Source: Pseudonocardia sp. C8 (GTDB taxonomy: Bacteria > Actinomycetota > Actinomycetes > Mycobacteriales > Pseudonocardiaceae). From it: DNA of 64,000 bases. This document shows positions 1-8,418 of the stretch, piece after piece. The stretch spans positions 5,357,501-5,421,500 of the forward strand of contig NZ_JACMTR010000002.1 in assembly GCF_014267175.1 (NCBI RefSeq). Direction: 5' to 3'. How positions within the stretch are numbered: the stretch's first letter is position 1; each line of letters opens with the position of its first letter. The notes under the pieces are model-generated. The model did no database searches. It worked only from the letters and a program-made list of their open reading frames with translations, and had not been told where the DNA came from. A program made the translations under genes and the position numbers.

Positions 1-588
1 GGAGGCCTCCAGCAGGCCCGACGGGTGCGAGAACGTGAGGTCGGCCAGGTCCTCCACCTTCGGTGCGAGCTCGTCGAGCATCTGCTCGCTGGTCAGCTCC
101 GGGGCGCGGATCAGCAGCTTGGTCACCGGGCGGGCGAAGAGCTCGTCGTGGCTGGCGTCGCCGCCGTCGTGCGCCCCCCAGGCGTGCACGTAGCCGGGTC
201 CGGTGAGGAACTCGTCGACGGTGCCGGGCGACGCCGCCACCCGCTCGACGCCGATCCCGCAGCCCGGGAACAGCTCCCCGGCGAGCCTCGCCAGGGTCCG
301 GACGGCTGCCGTGTCGAGGGTGTGCTCGCCGAGCAGGACGCCGTCGGCGGCGTCGTAGAGCACGGCGCCGTTCGCGCACACGCACAGCCGGACCAGGCCC
401 GGGGGCAGCTTCGCGACCACCGGCGGGATCCACCGGGGTGGACGCCCGGTGACGAGCACGAAACCGGCGCCCGCCTCGACCAGCCGGGCGATGACCGCGG
501 CGGTGCGCGGGGAGACCTCGTCGCGGTCGTCGAGGAGTGTGCCGTCCACGTCGGTCGCGACCAGCCGGGGTGCGTTCTCGGCGATCAC
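1..588 (-). CDS. HAD-superfamily Cof-type hydrolase (C-terminus cut by window edge)
   Basis: This is the N-terminal 196 codons of a haloacid dehalogenase-type phosphatase; the rest lies left of the window. Reading the minus strand from GTG 588, the catalytic motif DVDGTLLDD falls at residues 13-21, with nucleophile Asp13 and general acid Asp15. The second HAD motif follows as the threonine in FVLVTGRPP near residue 50. The sequence between motifs fits a type-II (Cof/YidA) cap, so a sugar-phosphate or nucleotide-phosphate substrate is likely, but the family does not predict specificity. GTG 588 has no Shine-Dalgarno; a TAGTCT -10 element ends seven bases before it, so the mRNA is probably leaderless. 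It is divergent from the glycosyltransferase gene at 643. Confidence 0.85.
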   Translation of the reverse strand, partial: MIAENAPRLVATDVDGTLLDDRDEVSPRTAAVIARLVEAGAGFVLVTGRPPRWIPPVVAKLPPGLVRLCVCANGAVLYDAADGVLLGEHTLDTAAVRTLARLAGELFPGCGIGVERVAASPGTVDEFLTGPGYVHAWGAHDGGDASHDELFARPVTKLLIRAPELTSEQMLDELAPKVEDLADLTFSHPSGLLEAS

Positions 589-595
589 CTCGCCG

Positions 596-636
596 AGACT
601 ACGTAACCCACGTCCCGGCGGTGGCGCGGTTACGCT
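596..636. promoter_or_regulatory. divergent pair of leaderless-type promoters
   Basis: Only 54 bp separate the two divergent GTG codons at 588 (-) and 643 (+). A minus-strand -10 hexamer TAGTCT (601 to 596) ends seven bases before GTG 588. A plus-strand hexamer TACGCT (631-636) ends six bases before GTG 643. Both fit TANNNT followed by a start codon at about +1, the signature of leaderless transcripts in actinobacteria. Neither start has a convincing ribosome binding site. Confidence 0.55.
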
Positions 637-642
637 CGTCCG

Positions 643-1770
643 GTGCGCGTTCTGGTGGTCGCGGCCCCGCTGCCGGGGCACCTGACGCCGCTCCTGCCGT
701 TCGCGCACGCGCTCTGGGACTCCGGCCACGAGGTGCTCCTCGCCAGCGGCGGGGACGCGTTCGCGCACGGCGCCGCCGGCCCGGGCGGGCGGGCGCTGCC
801 GTTCATCGACGTGGCCCGCAACCTGCGGCTCGGCCGGCTCGCCGCCCGCTCGCTGGTCACGCACCCGGTCACGACCCACGCCGAGCTGACCGGGCGCGGC
901 GGGGACGCCGGGCTCCGGTCGATGTTCGGCCCGGTCAACGAGGAGCTGACCGACGCGCTGATGACCGTGGCCGAGCAGTGGCGGCCCGACGTCGTCCTGC
1001 ACGAGCCGTTCGCGGTCGCGGGGGCGCTGACCGCGGCCCGGCACGACGTGCCCGCCGTGCTGCACGAGAACGGCCTGCTCGACGGGCTCGCCGCGGCCGC
1101 CACGCTGCTGGACTCCCGGCCCCTGCAGCGCGCCCGGGCCCGGTACGCGGTGCGCGGGGTGCCGCCGCCCGCCGTCGTCCTCACGATCGCGCCGGCCAGC
1201 CTCGTCGGGGCGCGCGACGCGCTGGCCGTCCGGCCCGCCCCGGTCACGGTCGGTGGCCCGCTGCCGGGCTGGCTGAAGGTGCCGTCGGTGCGGCCGCGGA
1301 TCCTCGTGCTGCGCGGCGGCGGCCCGGTGCGGGGTGACCTGCAGACCTCCGCGCTGCGCGTCGTGCGGGCCGCGGCCGGGGGCCTCGACTGCGAGCTGGT
1401 CCTGGCACGCCCGCCGGCCCGGCTGGCCCGCCGGCTCGGCTCCGGGGTGCGCTCGGTCGGCCGGGTCGCGCCGGCCGAGCTGCTGCCGGTCTGCGCCGCC
1501 GTGGTGCACGGCGGCAGCTCCGGGCACGTCCTGTCCGCGCTGGCTACCGGGATCCCGCAGCTGGCCCTGCCCGGGCCCGGCGACCGCCGGCACAACGCCC
1601 GGCTCGTCGACGCCCGCGGTGCCGGGATCGGCGGGCCGGTCACCGAGGACGCGCTCCGGCGCCTGGTCCACGACGGCGAGCTCGCCGCCGCCGCCCGGGA
1701 GGTACGCGCGGAGATCGCCGAGATGCCGCCGCCGCAGGCCCGGGTCGACGTGGTCGCGGCCCTGGCGTAG
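643..1770 (+). CDS. GT1/MGT-family glycosyltransferase
   Basis: The 375-residue protein has the two-Rossmann GT-B layout of the UGT/MGT family (EryCIII-like). The N-terminal strand MRVLVVAAPLPGHLTPLLPF holds the acceptor-side glycine/histidine motif. The C-terminal half contains the nucleotide-sugar binding signature HGGSSGH starting at His289, followed by a proline-rich loop and GDRRHNARL. Such enzymes move a sugar from an NDP donor to a lipid, polyketide or carotenoid acceptor; no neighbouring pathway reveals the acceptor. The start is GTG 643 directly downstream of a TACGCT -10 box. The nearest downstream sequence is the 62-bp repeat array, so it appears monocistronic. Confidence 0.85.
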   Translation: MRVLVVAAPLPGHLTPLLPFAHALWDSGHEVLLASGGDAFAHGAAGPGGRALPFIDVARNLRLGRLAARSLVTHPVTTHAELTGRGGDAGLRSMFGPVNEELTDALMTVAEQWRPDVVLHEPFAVAGALTAARHDVPAVLHENGLLDGLAAAATLLDSRPLQRARARYAVRGVPPPAVVLTIAPASLVGARDALAVRPAPVTVGGPLPGWLKVPSVRPRILVLRGGGPVRGDLQTSALRVVRAAAGGLDCELVLARPPARLARRLGSGVRSVGRVAPAELLPVCAAVVHGGSSGHVLSALATGIPQLALPGPGDRRHNARLVDARGAGIGGPVTEDALRRLVHDGELAAAAREVRAEIAEMPPPQARVDVVAALA

Positions 1771-1904
1771 CCGGCGCTCCGGATGCCCGGGGGCGTGCCA
1801 CTCGGGGATCGCAGGCCCTGGTCGTCCCCGACGCCGCGGCCCACGACCTGCTCCTGGCAGCCGGCGGCCCCGCCGTACTCCCTGGGGCATCCCGGCGGTA
1901 CCCG

Positions 1905-2465
1905 GTCGATCAACGCGAATCGGCCGCACCCGGGGCAGAAACGTGCGCACCGCCCACAGGCCAGATGTCGATCAGCACGAACCGGCCACACACGAGGCGA
2001 GAACGTGCGGCTCGACCACGCATCGCCAGTCGATCAGCACGAAACGGCCACGCCCGAGGCGAAAGCGTGCGCCTCGACAGCACGCGGCCGGTCGATCAGC
2101 ACGGAACGGCCGCGCCCGGGGCTACAACGTGCGACTCGACCACCCACCGCGCGCCGATCAGCACGAAACGGCCGCGCCCAGGGCGACAACGTGCGACTCG
2201 ACAACCCACCGCCAGTCGATCACCACGAAACGGCCGCGCCCGGGGCTACAACGTGCGACTCGACCACCCACCGCGCGCCGATCAGCACGATCACGCCCCC
2301 ATGACGGCACGAACGTGCACGCCGACCACCCACCGCCGGTCGATCACCACGGAACGGCCGCGCCCGGGGCGACAACGTGCGACTCGATCACGCGCCGGAT
2401 CGGTCGATCAGCACGCTCGTGCCGCGCCGGGGGAGGGAACGTGCACCTCGACCGGGCGGCGGGGT
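1905..2465 (+). repeat. tandem array of nine 62-bp hairpin units (family A)
   Basis: The 777-bp gap between genes holds a direct tandem repeat. Units begin at 1905, 1967, 2029, 2091, 2153, 2215, 2277, 2339 and 2403, that is, spacings of exactly 62 bp seven times and 64 bp once. A typical unit opens GTCGA-TCA-GCACG, has a GC-rich 24-base loop, then CGTGC-GAC-TCGAC, then about 12 bases (CACCCACCGCGC). The two 13-base arms are complementary in 5+5 bases with a 3-base internal loop, so each unit can form a hairpin. The invariant skeleton is CACGA-N21-AACGTGC-N3-TCGAC. Because 62 is not a multiple of three, open frames across the array are not genes. Positions 1771-1904 hold nothing recognisable. 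Confidence 0.9.
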
Positions 2466-2547
2466 TCCGCAGGCGGGTGCGCGCTGCCACGGGCGCCGAG
2501 TCCCGGCCGGACGCGTCGGACATGCCCGGCCCGGGTACCCGCATCCC

Positions 2548-3192
2548 ATGACCGATCACGACGCGACCGTCGCCGCGCTGCTCGACCGCGCCGGGACCAC
2601 GTACGCGGCGGAGGCGGGCATCACGCTGAAGGACACACCGGCCCCGCTGTACCGGGTGCTGGTGCTCGGCACCCTGCAGGCCACCCGGGTCCAGGCGTCG
2701 CTGGCCGTCGCCGCCGTCCGGGAGCTCGTCGACGCCGGGATGGGCACGCCGGAGAAGATGCGGGACGCGTCCTGGCAGGAGCGGGTCGACGCGCTCGACC
2801 GGGCCCACTACACCCGGGTCGACGAGCAGACCGCGACCGCGCTCGGTGAGGGCGCCCGGCAGCTGCTCGACGACTACGACGGAGACCTGCGGAACCTCCG
2901 CGCACGGGCGGACGGCGACCCGGGCCGGATCCGGGACCTGTTCACCGAGTTCCCCCGGCTCGGCCCCACCGGAGCCTCGATCATCGCCCGGGAGCTCCAA
3001 GGGGTGTGGCCGGAGCTGCGCCCCGCCCTGGACGGCAAGGCGCTCGACGGCGCGAAACGGCTCGGGCTGCCCACCGACCGCGACGAGCTCGCCGGCCTGG
3101 TCGACGGCGACCGTCTCACCGAGTTCGCCGCCGCCCTGACCCGGGCCGGCCTGGACAAGAAGCTCGCCGAAGAGGTCACGGCCGGCAGCTGA
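2548..3192 (+). CDS. HhH-GPD/endonuclease III-like protein, non-canonical
   Basis: A 214-residue soluble protein starting at ATG 2548. It is all-helical with an N-terminal segment of the form LYRVLVLGTLQATRVQASLA and a central helix-hairpin-helix-like turn, FPRLGPTGASIIARELQGVW (about residues 134-153). This resembles the endonuclease III fold of base-excision repair. The C-terminal four-cysteine iron-sulphur loop of Nth is absent, and I cannot identify the catalytic Lys/Asp pair with certainty, so DNA glycosylase activity is unproven. It sits between the 62-bp repeat array and a long palindrome and has no operon partner. Alternative: a structural HhH-family protein without catalysis. Confidence 0.6.
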   Translation: MTDHDATVAALLDRAGTTYAAEAGITLKDTPAPLYRVLVLGTLQATRVQASLAVAAVRELVDAGMGTPEKMRDASWQERVDALDRAHYTRVDEQTATALGEGARQLLDDYDGDLRNLRARADGDPGRIRDLFTEFPRLGPTGASIIARELQGVWPELRPALDGKALDGAKRLGLPTDRDELAGLVDGDRLTEFAAALTRAGLDKKLAEEVTAGS

Positions 3193-3279
3193 CCGCTCCG
3201 GTGAGACGGCCCGCCCCCAGGCCACCGTGGCAGCACGCCCGTAGGCGGGTACGGCCCTTCTCCGGTGCACCTGCGGAGC

Positions 3280-3345
3280 GGTGATCACGGATCGGGAGCA
3301 GATGCGGTCGCATCTGGCCGGATCGCCTCCCGATCCGTGATCACC
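3280..3345. repeat. 66-bp compound palindrome (terminator or MITE-like element)
   Basis: A perfect 19-bp inverted repeat: the left arm at 3280-3298 (GGTGATCACGGATCGGGAG) is the exact reverse complement of 3327-3345. Nested inside is a second perfect 8-bp hairpin, CAGATGCG (3299-3306) with CGCATCTG (3309-3316) and a GT loop. A 10-base spacer follows the inner hairpin. It lies between two plus-strand genes ending at 3192 and starting at 3462, so it could stop transcription, but there is no U tract. The cruciform-like nested design also fits a small dispersed palindromic element. Confidence 0.8.
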
Positions 3346-3461
3346 CGGGCGGCGGTGCCCGGCCGCGCCTCACGACTCCCGACTCGCCCGCCCGGAACTG
3401 TCGGGGGTCCGCTCTAGCGTCGTTCCCGGCGACACCCCGACCGCCGACCGAGGGAGCGACC

Positions 3462-6400
3462 GTGCAGATCATCGTGGAAGGCCTCGACGTCGGCGGGCTC
3501 GAGGCCACCGTGGACCCCCGGACCCATGATCGCGGCGTGGAGCTCGCGCGGCGCGGTGCGGTGCGCGACGTGGCGTGGAACCGGGCGACGGCCTCGCTGA
3601 CCGCGCTCGTGCATGACGACACCGGCGACTTCGCGACCACCCTCGTCCTGGTCCGGGGTCGCCGGGGGCGCTTCGTGGTCGGCTTCGGGGACTGCCCCTG
3701 CCCGGTCGGGTTCAACTGCCGGCACATCGTCGCGGTCGCGCTCACCGCCGCCGGGCTGGCGGCGCCGGCGAGCGAGGAGACCCCACCGGGGACGGACTGG
3801 GAACAGGGGCTCGGCGCGTTGATCGGCCCGGTGGGAGCGGGAGCACCGGCCGACGAGGGCGGTGTCCCGCTGGCGATCGAGCTGTCGGTGTCGCTGTCGG
3901 CGGCGGGCGCCCTGCGGTACGGGCGGCCCGCGGCACCGCGGCTGCTGGCCAGGCTCGTCCGGCCGGGCCGCAACGGCTGGGTCGGGGGCAACCTCAGCTG
4001 GGGGCGCCTGGAGACGCCGTGGATGCTGGGCGACGCCCGACCGGCGCACGTGCGCCTGCTCCGCGAGCTCTACGGTCTCTACCGCGCCGACCCGCTTCCC
4101 GGGTCCTACGCCCGCGACGACAAGACGATCGACCTGGCCGCCTGCGCCAGCCGGCGGTTGTGGTCGCTGCTGGACGAGGCCGCCGACGCCGGGGTGGAGC
4201 TGGTGCACCAGCGCAAGCGCCTGGGTGCGGTGACGCGGGATCGGAGTGCCGGGCTCCGGCTCGACGTCACGGCCGGTACCGAGCCGGGCTCGCTGGTCAT
4301 CGCGGCCCGGCTGGCCACGGAGGAGATCACCGATCCGGTGCCCGTGACGTTCCTGGGTGCCGAGGCGCACGGCGTGGTGTACGTGTCGCGGCGCGATCAG
4401 GCCGGTGAGCCGGACCCGTCACGGTGGCGCCTGCGGCTCGCCGAGCTCACCCCCTCGGTCCCGGCGGCGCTGCGGGCGATGGCGCTGCAGGGCAGCACGC
4501 TGCTCGTCCCGCCGGGACAGCACGAGCGTCTCGCCCGCGAGTACTACCCGAGGCTGCGCCGGCTCGCCCTGGTGGAGTCCTCGGACGGTGCCTTCGTCCC
4601 ACCGACGATCTCCGGGCCGACGCTCGTCCTGCACGCCGAGTTCGGTGACGAGCACGACGTGACGCTGGACTGGGAGTGGGCCTACGAGGTCGCCGGGGAG
4701 CCGGTGCGGGCACCGCTCGCCCCGCCGGGCGACGACGACGCGTTCCGCGACGCCGCCGGGGAACGTGCGCTGCTGGACCGGCTCGACGTCCCGCTGGAAC
4801 GGCTCGGCCTCACCCGCGCGACCGGTCGCGCGACCCGGCAGCGCCTGACCGGCATGGCCACCGTGCGCTTCAGCACCGAGGTGCTCCCACTGCTCGCGGA
4901 CGTACCGGGCGTCCAGGTGGAGTGCATCGGGGAGCCCGCCGACTACCGCGAGGCGGGCGACTCGGTGCGGATCGGGGTCTCCACCCGCTCGCTGTCCGGG
5001 GATACGGACTGGTTTGACCTCGGGGTCACCATCACCGTGGAGGGAACCGAGGTCCCGTTCGCCACCGTGTTCGGCGCGCTGGCCGCCGGTGAGGAGTACC
5101 TGCTGCTGCCCGACGGCGCCTGGTTCTCGCTGCTCAAGCCGGAACTCCAGGCCCTGCGCGCGCTGATCGAGGAGGCCCGGCAGCTGCAGGACCGGACCGG
5201 GGACGGGTTGCGGATCAGCCGGTTCCAGGCCGGGCTGTGGGAGGAGCTGGCCGCCCTGGGGGTGATCGATCATCAGGCGCGTGCGTGGCAGGAACAGGTC
5301 AGCGGCCTGCTGGCGCTCGACGGGAGCAGAGGCACGCCGCTGCCCGAGGGCCTGACCGGGCAGCTGCGGCCTTACCAGCGCAGCGGCTTCGGCTGGCTGG
5401 CCTTCCTGTGGCGGCACCGGCTCGGCGGCATCCTCGCCGACGACATGGGCCTGGGAAAGACCCTCCAGACGCTCGCCCTGATCTGCCACGCCACGGAGGC
5501 CGACCCTGCGCTGCCGCCCTTCCTGATCGTCGCCCCGACCAGCGTGGTCGCGAACTGGGCCGGCGAGGCCGCGCGGTTCGCGCCCGGGCTCTCCGTGGTC
5601 ACGCTGACCGACACCCTGCGCCGGCGCGGGCAGGACCTCGCCGACGCGATCGGCGACGCCGACGTCGTGATCACCTCGTACACCCTGTTCCGGATCGACG
5701 CCGACGCGCACGCGGCCGCGCGCTGGGCCGGCCTGGTGCTCGACGAGGCCCAGTTCGCCAAGAACCACCAGTCGAAGGTGCACCAGTGCGCCCGGAAGCT
5801 GCCGGCGCCGTTCAAGCTGGCGATCACCGGGACCCCGATGGAGAACAACCTGATGGAGCTGTGGTCGCTGCTCTCGATCACCGCACCGGGCCTGTTCCCG
5901 TACCCGGCCCGGTTCAAGGAGACCTACGTCCGGCCGATCGAGCGTCAGCACGACGTCGAGCTGCTTGCCCGGCTGCGCCGCCGGGTCCGGCCGCTGATCC
6001 TGCGCCGGACCAAGGACCAGGTGGCGGCCGACCTGCCACCCAAGCAGGTCCAGCGCGTGGAGATCGACTTGGATCCGGCCCACCGCCGCATCTACCAGCG
6101 GCACCTGCAGCGTGAACGCCAGAAGGTGCTCGGGCTCCTGTCGGACGTGGACCGCAACCGGTTCACGATCCTGCAGTCGCTGACCCTGCTGCGCCAGCTC
6201 AGCCTGCACCCCGGGCTGACCGACCCGGAGCACGCCGACGCGGGCAGCAGCAAGATCGACGCGTTGGTGGCGCAGCTCGCCGAGGTGTCCCAGGGCGGGC
6301 ACCGGGCACTGGTGTTCAGCCAGTTCACCGGGTTCCTCACCCTGGTCAAGGCGCGGCTGGATGCCGAAGGCATCGTCCATGCCTACCTGGACGGCTCGAC

Positions 6401-6749
6401 CCGCGACCGCGAGGCGGCCGTGCGCAGCTTCACCGATGGCACGGCCCCGGTGTTCCTGATCAGCCTGAAGGCGGGCGGGTTCGGGCTGAACCTGACCGAG
6501 GCCGACTACTGCTTCCTGCTCGACCCGTGGTGGAACCCGGCGGCCGAGGCCCAGGCGATCGACCGGGCCCACCGGATCGGGCAGACCCGCACGGTGATGG
6601 TCTACCGGATGATCGCCCGGGACACGATCGAGGAGAAGGTCGCCGCCCTCGCCGAGCGCAAGGCCGAGCTGTTCCGGGGCGTGATGGACGCCGGCGACTT
6701 GTTCAGCGCCCCGCTCGGCGCCGACGACATCCGGACACTGCTGGAGTGA
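3462..6749 (+). CDS. SNF2-family DNA translocase with SWIM zinc finger
   Basis: A 1095-residue Swi2/Snf2 ATPase. An N-terminal SWIM finger (Cys78-x-Cys80-x5-Cys86-x-His88) is followed by a roughly 500-residue accessory region. The helicase core starts near residue 640: Walker A ADDMGLGKT near 660, DEAQ near 760 (motif II), SGT-like ITGTPMENN (motif III), then LISLKAGGFGLNL (motif V) and QAIDRAHRIGQ (motif VI) near 1030. Bacterial members are thought to remodel protein-DNA or RNA polymerase complexes; the exact role here is unknown. GTG 3462 has a GGGAGC ribosome site eight bases upstream, and a TAGCGT -10 lies at 3415-3420. It is transcribed alone and converges on the DUF350 gene. Confidence 0.93.
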   Translation: MQIIVEGLDVGGLEATVDPRTHDRGVELARRGAVRDVAWNRATASLTALVHDDTGDFATTLVLVRGRRGRFVVGFGDCPCPVGFNCRHIVAVALTAAGLAAPASEETPPGTDWEQGLGALIGPVGAGAPADEGGVPLAIELSVSLSAAGALRYGRPAAPRLLARLVRPGRNGWVGGNLSWGRLETPWMLGDARPAHVRLLRELYGLYRADPLPGSYARDDKTIDLAACASRRLWSLLDEAADAGVELVHQRKRLGAVTRDRSAGLRLDVTAGTEPGSLVIAARLATEEITDPVPVTFLGAEAHGVVYVSRRDQAGEPDPSRWRLRLAELTPSVPAALRAMALQGSTLLVPPGQHERLAREYYPRLRRLALVESSDGAFVPPTISGPTLVLHAEFGDEHDVTLDWEWAYEVAGEPVRAPLAPPGDDDAFRDAAGERALLDRLDVPLERLGLTRATGRATRQRLTGMATVRFSTEVLPLLADVPGVQVECIGEPADYREAGDSVRIGVSTRSLSGDTDWFDLGVTITVEGTEVPFATVFGALAAGEEYLLLPDGAWFSLLKPELQALRALIEEARQLQDRTGDGLRISRFQAGLWEELAALGVIDHQARAWQEQVSGLLALDGSRGTPLPEGLTGQLRPYQRSGFGWLAFLWRHRLGGILADDMGLGKTLQTLALICHATEADPALPPFLIVAPTSVVANWAGEAARFAPGLSVVTLTDTLRRRGQDLADAIGDADVVITSYTLFRIDADAHAAARWAGLVLDEAQFAKNHQSKVHQCARKLPAPFKLAITGTPMENNLMELWSLLSITAPGLFPYPARFKETYVRPIERQHDVELLARLRRRVRPLILRRTKDQVAADLPPKQVQRVEIDLDPAHRRIYQRHLQRERQKVLGLLSDVDRNRFTILQSLTLLRQLSLHPGLTDPEHADAGSSKIDALVAQLAEVSQGGHRALVFSQFTGFLTLVKARLDAEGIVHAYLDGSTRDREAAVRSFTDGTAPVFLISLKAGGFGLNLTEADYCFLLDPWWNPAAEAQAIDRAHRIGQTRTVMVYRMIARDTIEEKVAALAERKAELFRGVMDAGDLFSAPLGADDIRTLLE

Positions 6750-6768
6750 CGGCGCCGCCGGCCGGTGC

Positions 6769-7221
6769 TCAGAAGACCGCGACCGCCACGATCAGCCCCA
6801 GCGCCACGTGCGCGGCGGCGACGACCTTGGCGGCGTCGCGCGGCTCCTCGGCCTGGATGACCTCGCCGATGTCGATGCCGGTCACCCACTCCAGCAGCCG
6901 CACCGCGGCAACCTGGACGACGATCCCGATGAGGCCGAACACCAGCGACGAGATCACGCCCTGCAGCAGCGACCCGTACGAGGCGTAGATGGCGAGCACG
7001 ATGATGAACGCCATCGAGATCATCCCGGCGGCGGTGATCGTGACGGCGTTCGGGAGGCCAGCGCGCACCATCTGGGGCAGCTTGCCGGGCGTGGTCAGGT
7101 CGATCGCCCAGAAGCCGATGAGCATCATCAGGGTGCCGATGACGGCGTAGAGCAGGATCGCGCCGATGCCACGACCGAGGAAGGCCCAGTAGGTGGCGTC
7201 GAGCGCCTGGGCGAGGATCAC
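6769..7221 (-). CDS. DUF350 (YjfL-like) inner-membrane protein
   Basis: 150 residues with four predicted membrane helices. The first is ILLYAVIGTLMMLIGFWAID near residues 20-40 and the last is VAAAHVALGLIVAVAVF at the C-terminus. A polar loop (TTPGKLPQMVRAGLPNAVT) separates helices one and two, the usual DUF350/UPF0719 arrangement. The start is GTG 7221, 30 bp after the stop of the ATP-grasp gene, so it is the last gene of a three-gene operon. In E. coli the DUF350 protein YjfL is encoded next to YjfM and the ATP-grasp protein YjfC; the same trio is seen here. No catalytic role is known. Confidence 0.85.
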   Translation of the reverse strand: MILAQALDATYWAFLGRGIGAILLYAVIGTLMMLIGFWAIDLTTPGKLPQMVRAGLPNAVTITAAGMISMAFIIVLAIYASYGSLLQGVISSLVFGLIGIVVQVAAVRLLEWVTGIDIGEVIQAEEPRDAAKVVAAAHVALGLIVAVAVF

Positions 7222-7251
7222 GGATGCCTCCGGGGAAAGTGCGGGGAGCGG

Positions 7252-8415
7252 TCAGGAAGGGATGCGGTGCGGCACGAAGGCCGCGCCGTCGTCGGTGATC
7301 AGGCCGGCGGTCTCCCGGATGCCGAGTCCGGCGGAGGTGTCCCCGACCAGCCAGGCGCCGAGGCACGGGCGGTAGCCGTCGAACTCGGGCAGCGGGTCGA
7401 ACAGCTGGTAGACGAAGCCCTCGTCGCCGTAGACGCCGCCGGTCGCCGTCTCGTAGCCGGGCGCGACGATCTGGATGTTCGCGCCCTCCCGGCCGAGCAG
7501 GGGCTTGCGCACGTACTCGGTGAGCAGGCCGGGGTTGCCCAGCGAGGCGGGCAGCAGGTTCGGGTGCCCGGGGTACATCTCCCAGAGCACCGCGAGGAGT
7601 GCCTTGTTCGAGAGCAGGGCCTTCCACAGCGGTTCCAGCCAGAGCGTCTCCGGCAGGCTGCGGGTGACGTGCTTGCCGAACTGGTCGGACAGCACCCACT
7701 CCCAGGGGTAGAGCTTGAAGATGCACCCCATCGAGACCTCTTCGAGGTCCACGAAACGGTCCAGCGCCGAGTCCCACCCGATGTCCTCGATGGACAGCCC
7801 GACGGTGTCGATGCCGGCCTCGGCCGCGGTCTCCTGCAGGTACCCGACGGTGATGTGGTCCTCGCCGGTGGACTCCGCGCCGGACCAGGTGAAGTGCACC
7901 TCCGGCGACGGCAGCGCGCCCCGGATCTCACCCCAGCGCTCGACGAGCTTCTCGTGCAGCGAGTTCCACTGGTCGTCACCGGGGTGGGTGTCCTGCAGCC
8001 AGTACCACTGCAGGATGGAGGCCTCCAGCAGCGACGTCGGGGTGTCCGCGTTGTACTCCAGCAGCTTGGCCGGGCCGGAGCCGTCGTAGCGCAGGTCGAA
8101 GCGGCCGTAGACGTGCGGGTCGGACCGCTTCCAGGAGTCGGTGACAGCCTGCCAGCTCCACTCGGGCAGCGCGAAGTCCCGGAACCGCTCGGTGGTGACC
8201 ACGTGGTCGACGGCGGCCAGGCACATGGACTGCAGGACCTCGACGTCGGCCTCGAGGGAGAGGATCTCGTCCATCTCGAAGACGTAGTGCACCGACTCGT
8301 CCCAGTAGGGCCGCTCGCCGCCGGAGCCGTCCCGGCCGGGCGTGCCGAACACCAGACCCTGGTCGGCGACCGTGCGCTGCCAGTCCGGGCGCGGGGCGCC
8401 CCGTTCGCGTCGCAC
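7252..8415 (-). CDS. glutathionylspermidine synthase-family ATP-grasp ligase (YjfC/YgiC-like)
   Basis: 387 residues matching the preATP-grasp/ATP-grasp unit of the YgiC-YjfC family. Visible blocks include RFDLRYDGSGPAKLLEYNAD near residues 105-125 (substrate and Mg site of the family), LLSNKALLAVLWEMYPGHPN and TEYVRKPLLGREGANI near 285-320 (ATP-binding lysine and glycine-rich loop), and a conserved C-terminal WLVGD. The family includes the synthetase half of glutathionylspermidine synthase. Actinomycetes generally make mycothiol rather than glutathione, so the peptide or amine substrate is probably different. It lies 3 bp after the YjfM-like gene and 30 bp before the DUF350 gene, consistent with one transcript. 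Confidence 0.9.
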   Translation of the reverse strand: MRRERGAPRPDWQRTVADQGLVFGTPGRDGSGGERPYWDESVHYVFEMDEILSLEADVEVLQSMCLAAVDHVVTTERFRDFALPEWSWQAVTDSWKRSDPHVYGRFDLRYDGSGPAKLLEYNADTPTSLLEASILQWYWLQDTHPGDDQWNSLHEKLVERWGEIRGALPSPEVHFTWSGAESTGEDHITVGYLQETAAEAGIDTVGLSIEDIGWDSALDRFVDLEEVSMGCIFKLYPWEWVLSDQFGKHVTRSLPETLWLEPLWKALLSNKALLAVLWEMYPGHPNLLPASLGNPGLLTEYVRKPLLGREGANIQIVAPGYETATGGVYGDEGFVYQLFDPLPEFDGYRPCLGAWLVGDTSAGLGIRETAGLITDDGAAFVPHRIPS

Positions 8416-8418
8416 CCG

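Noticed and set aside
1905..2465. Possible CRISPR array, because the 62-bp period resembles repeat plus spacer
   Set aside because: All parts of the unit are conserved, there is no alternation of constant repeat and unique spacer, and no cas gene is in the window.
1334..2849. Long plus-strand open frames crossing the 62-bp array
   Set aside because: The period is not a multiple of three so all frames are repetitive noise; composition is Arg/Pro/Thr-rich with no family resemblance, and they overlap the real glycosyltransferase and HhH genes.
4419..6572. 717-codon minus-strand open frame opposite the SNF2 helicase
   Set aside because: It is the antisense shadow of a gene with unmistakable helicase motifs; its product is Gly/Arg/Gln low-complexity.
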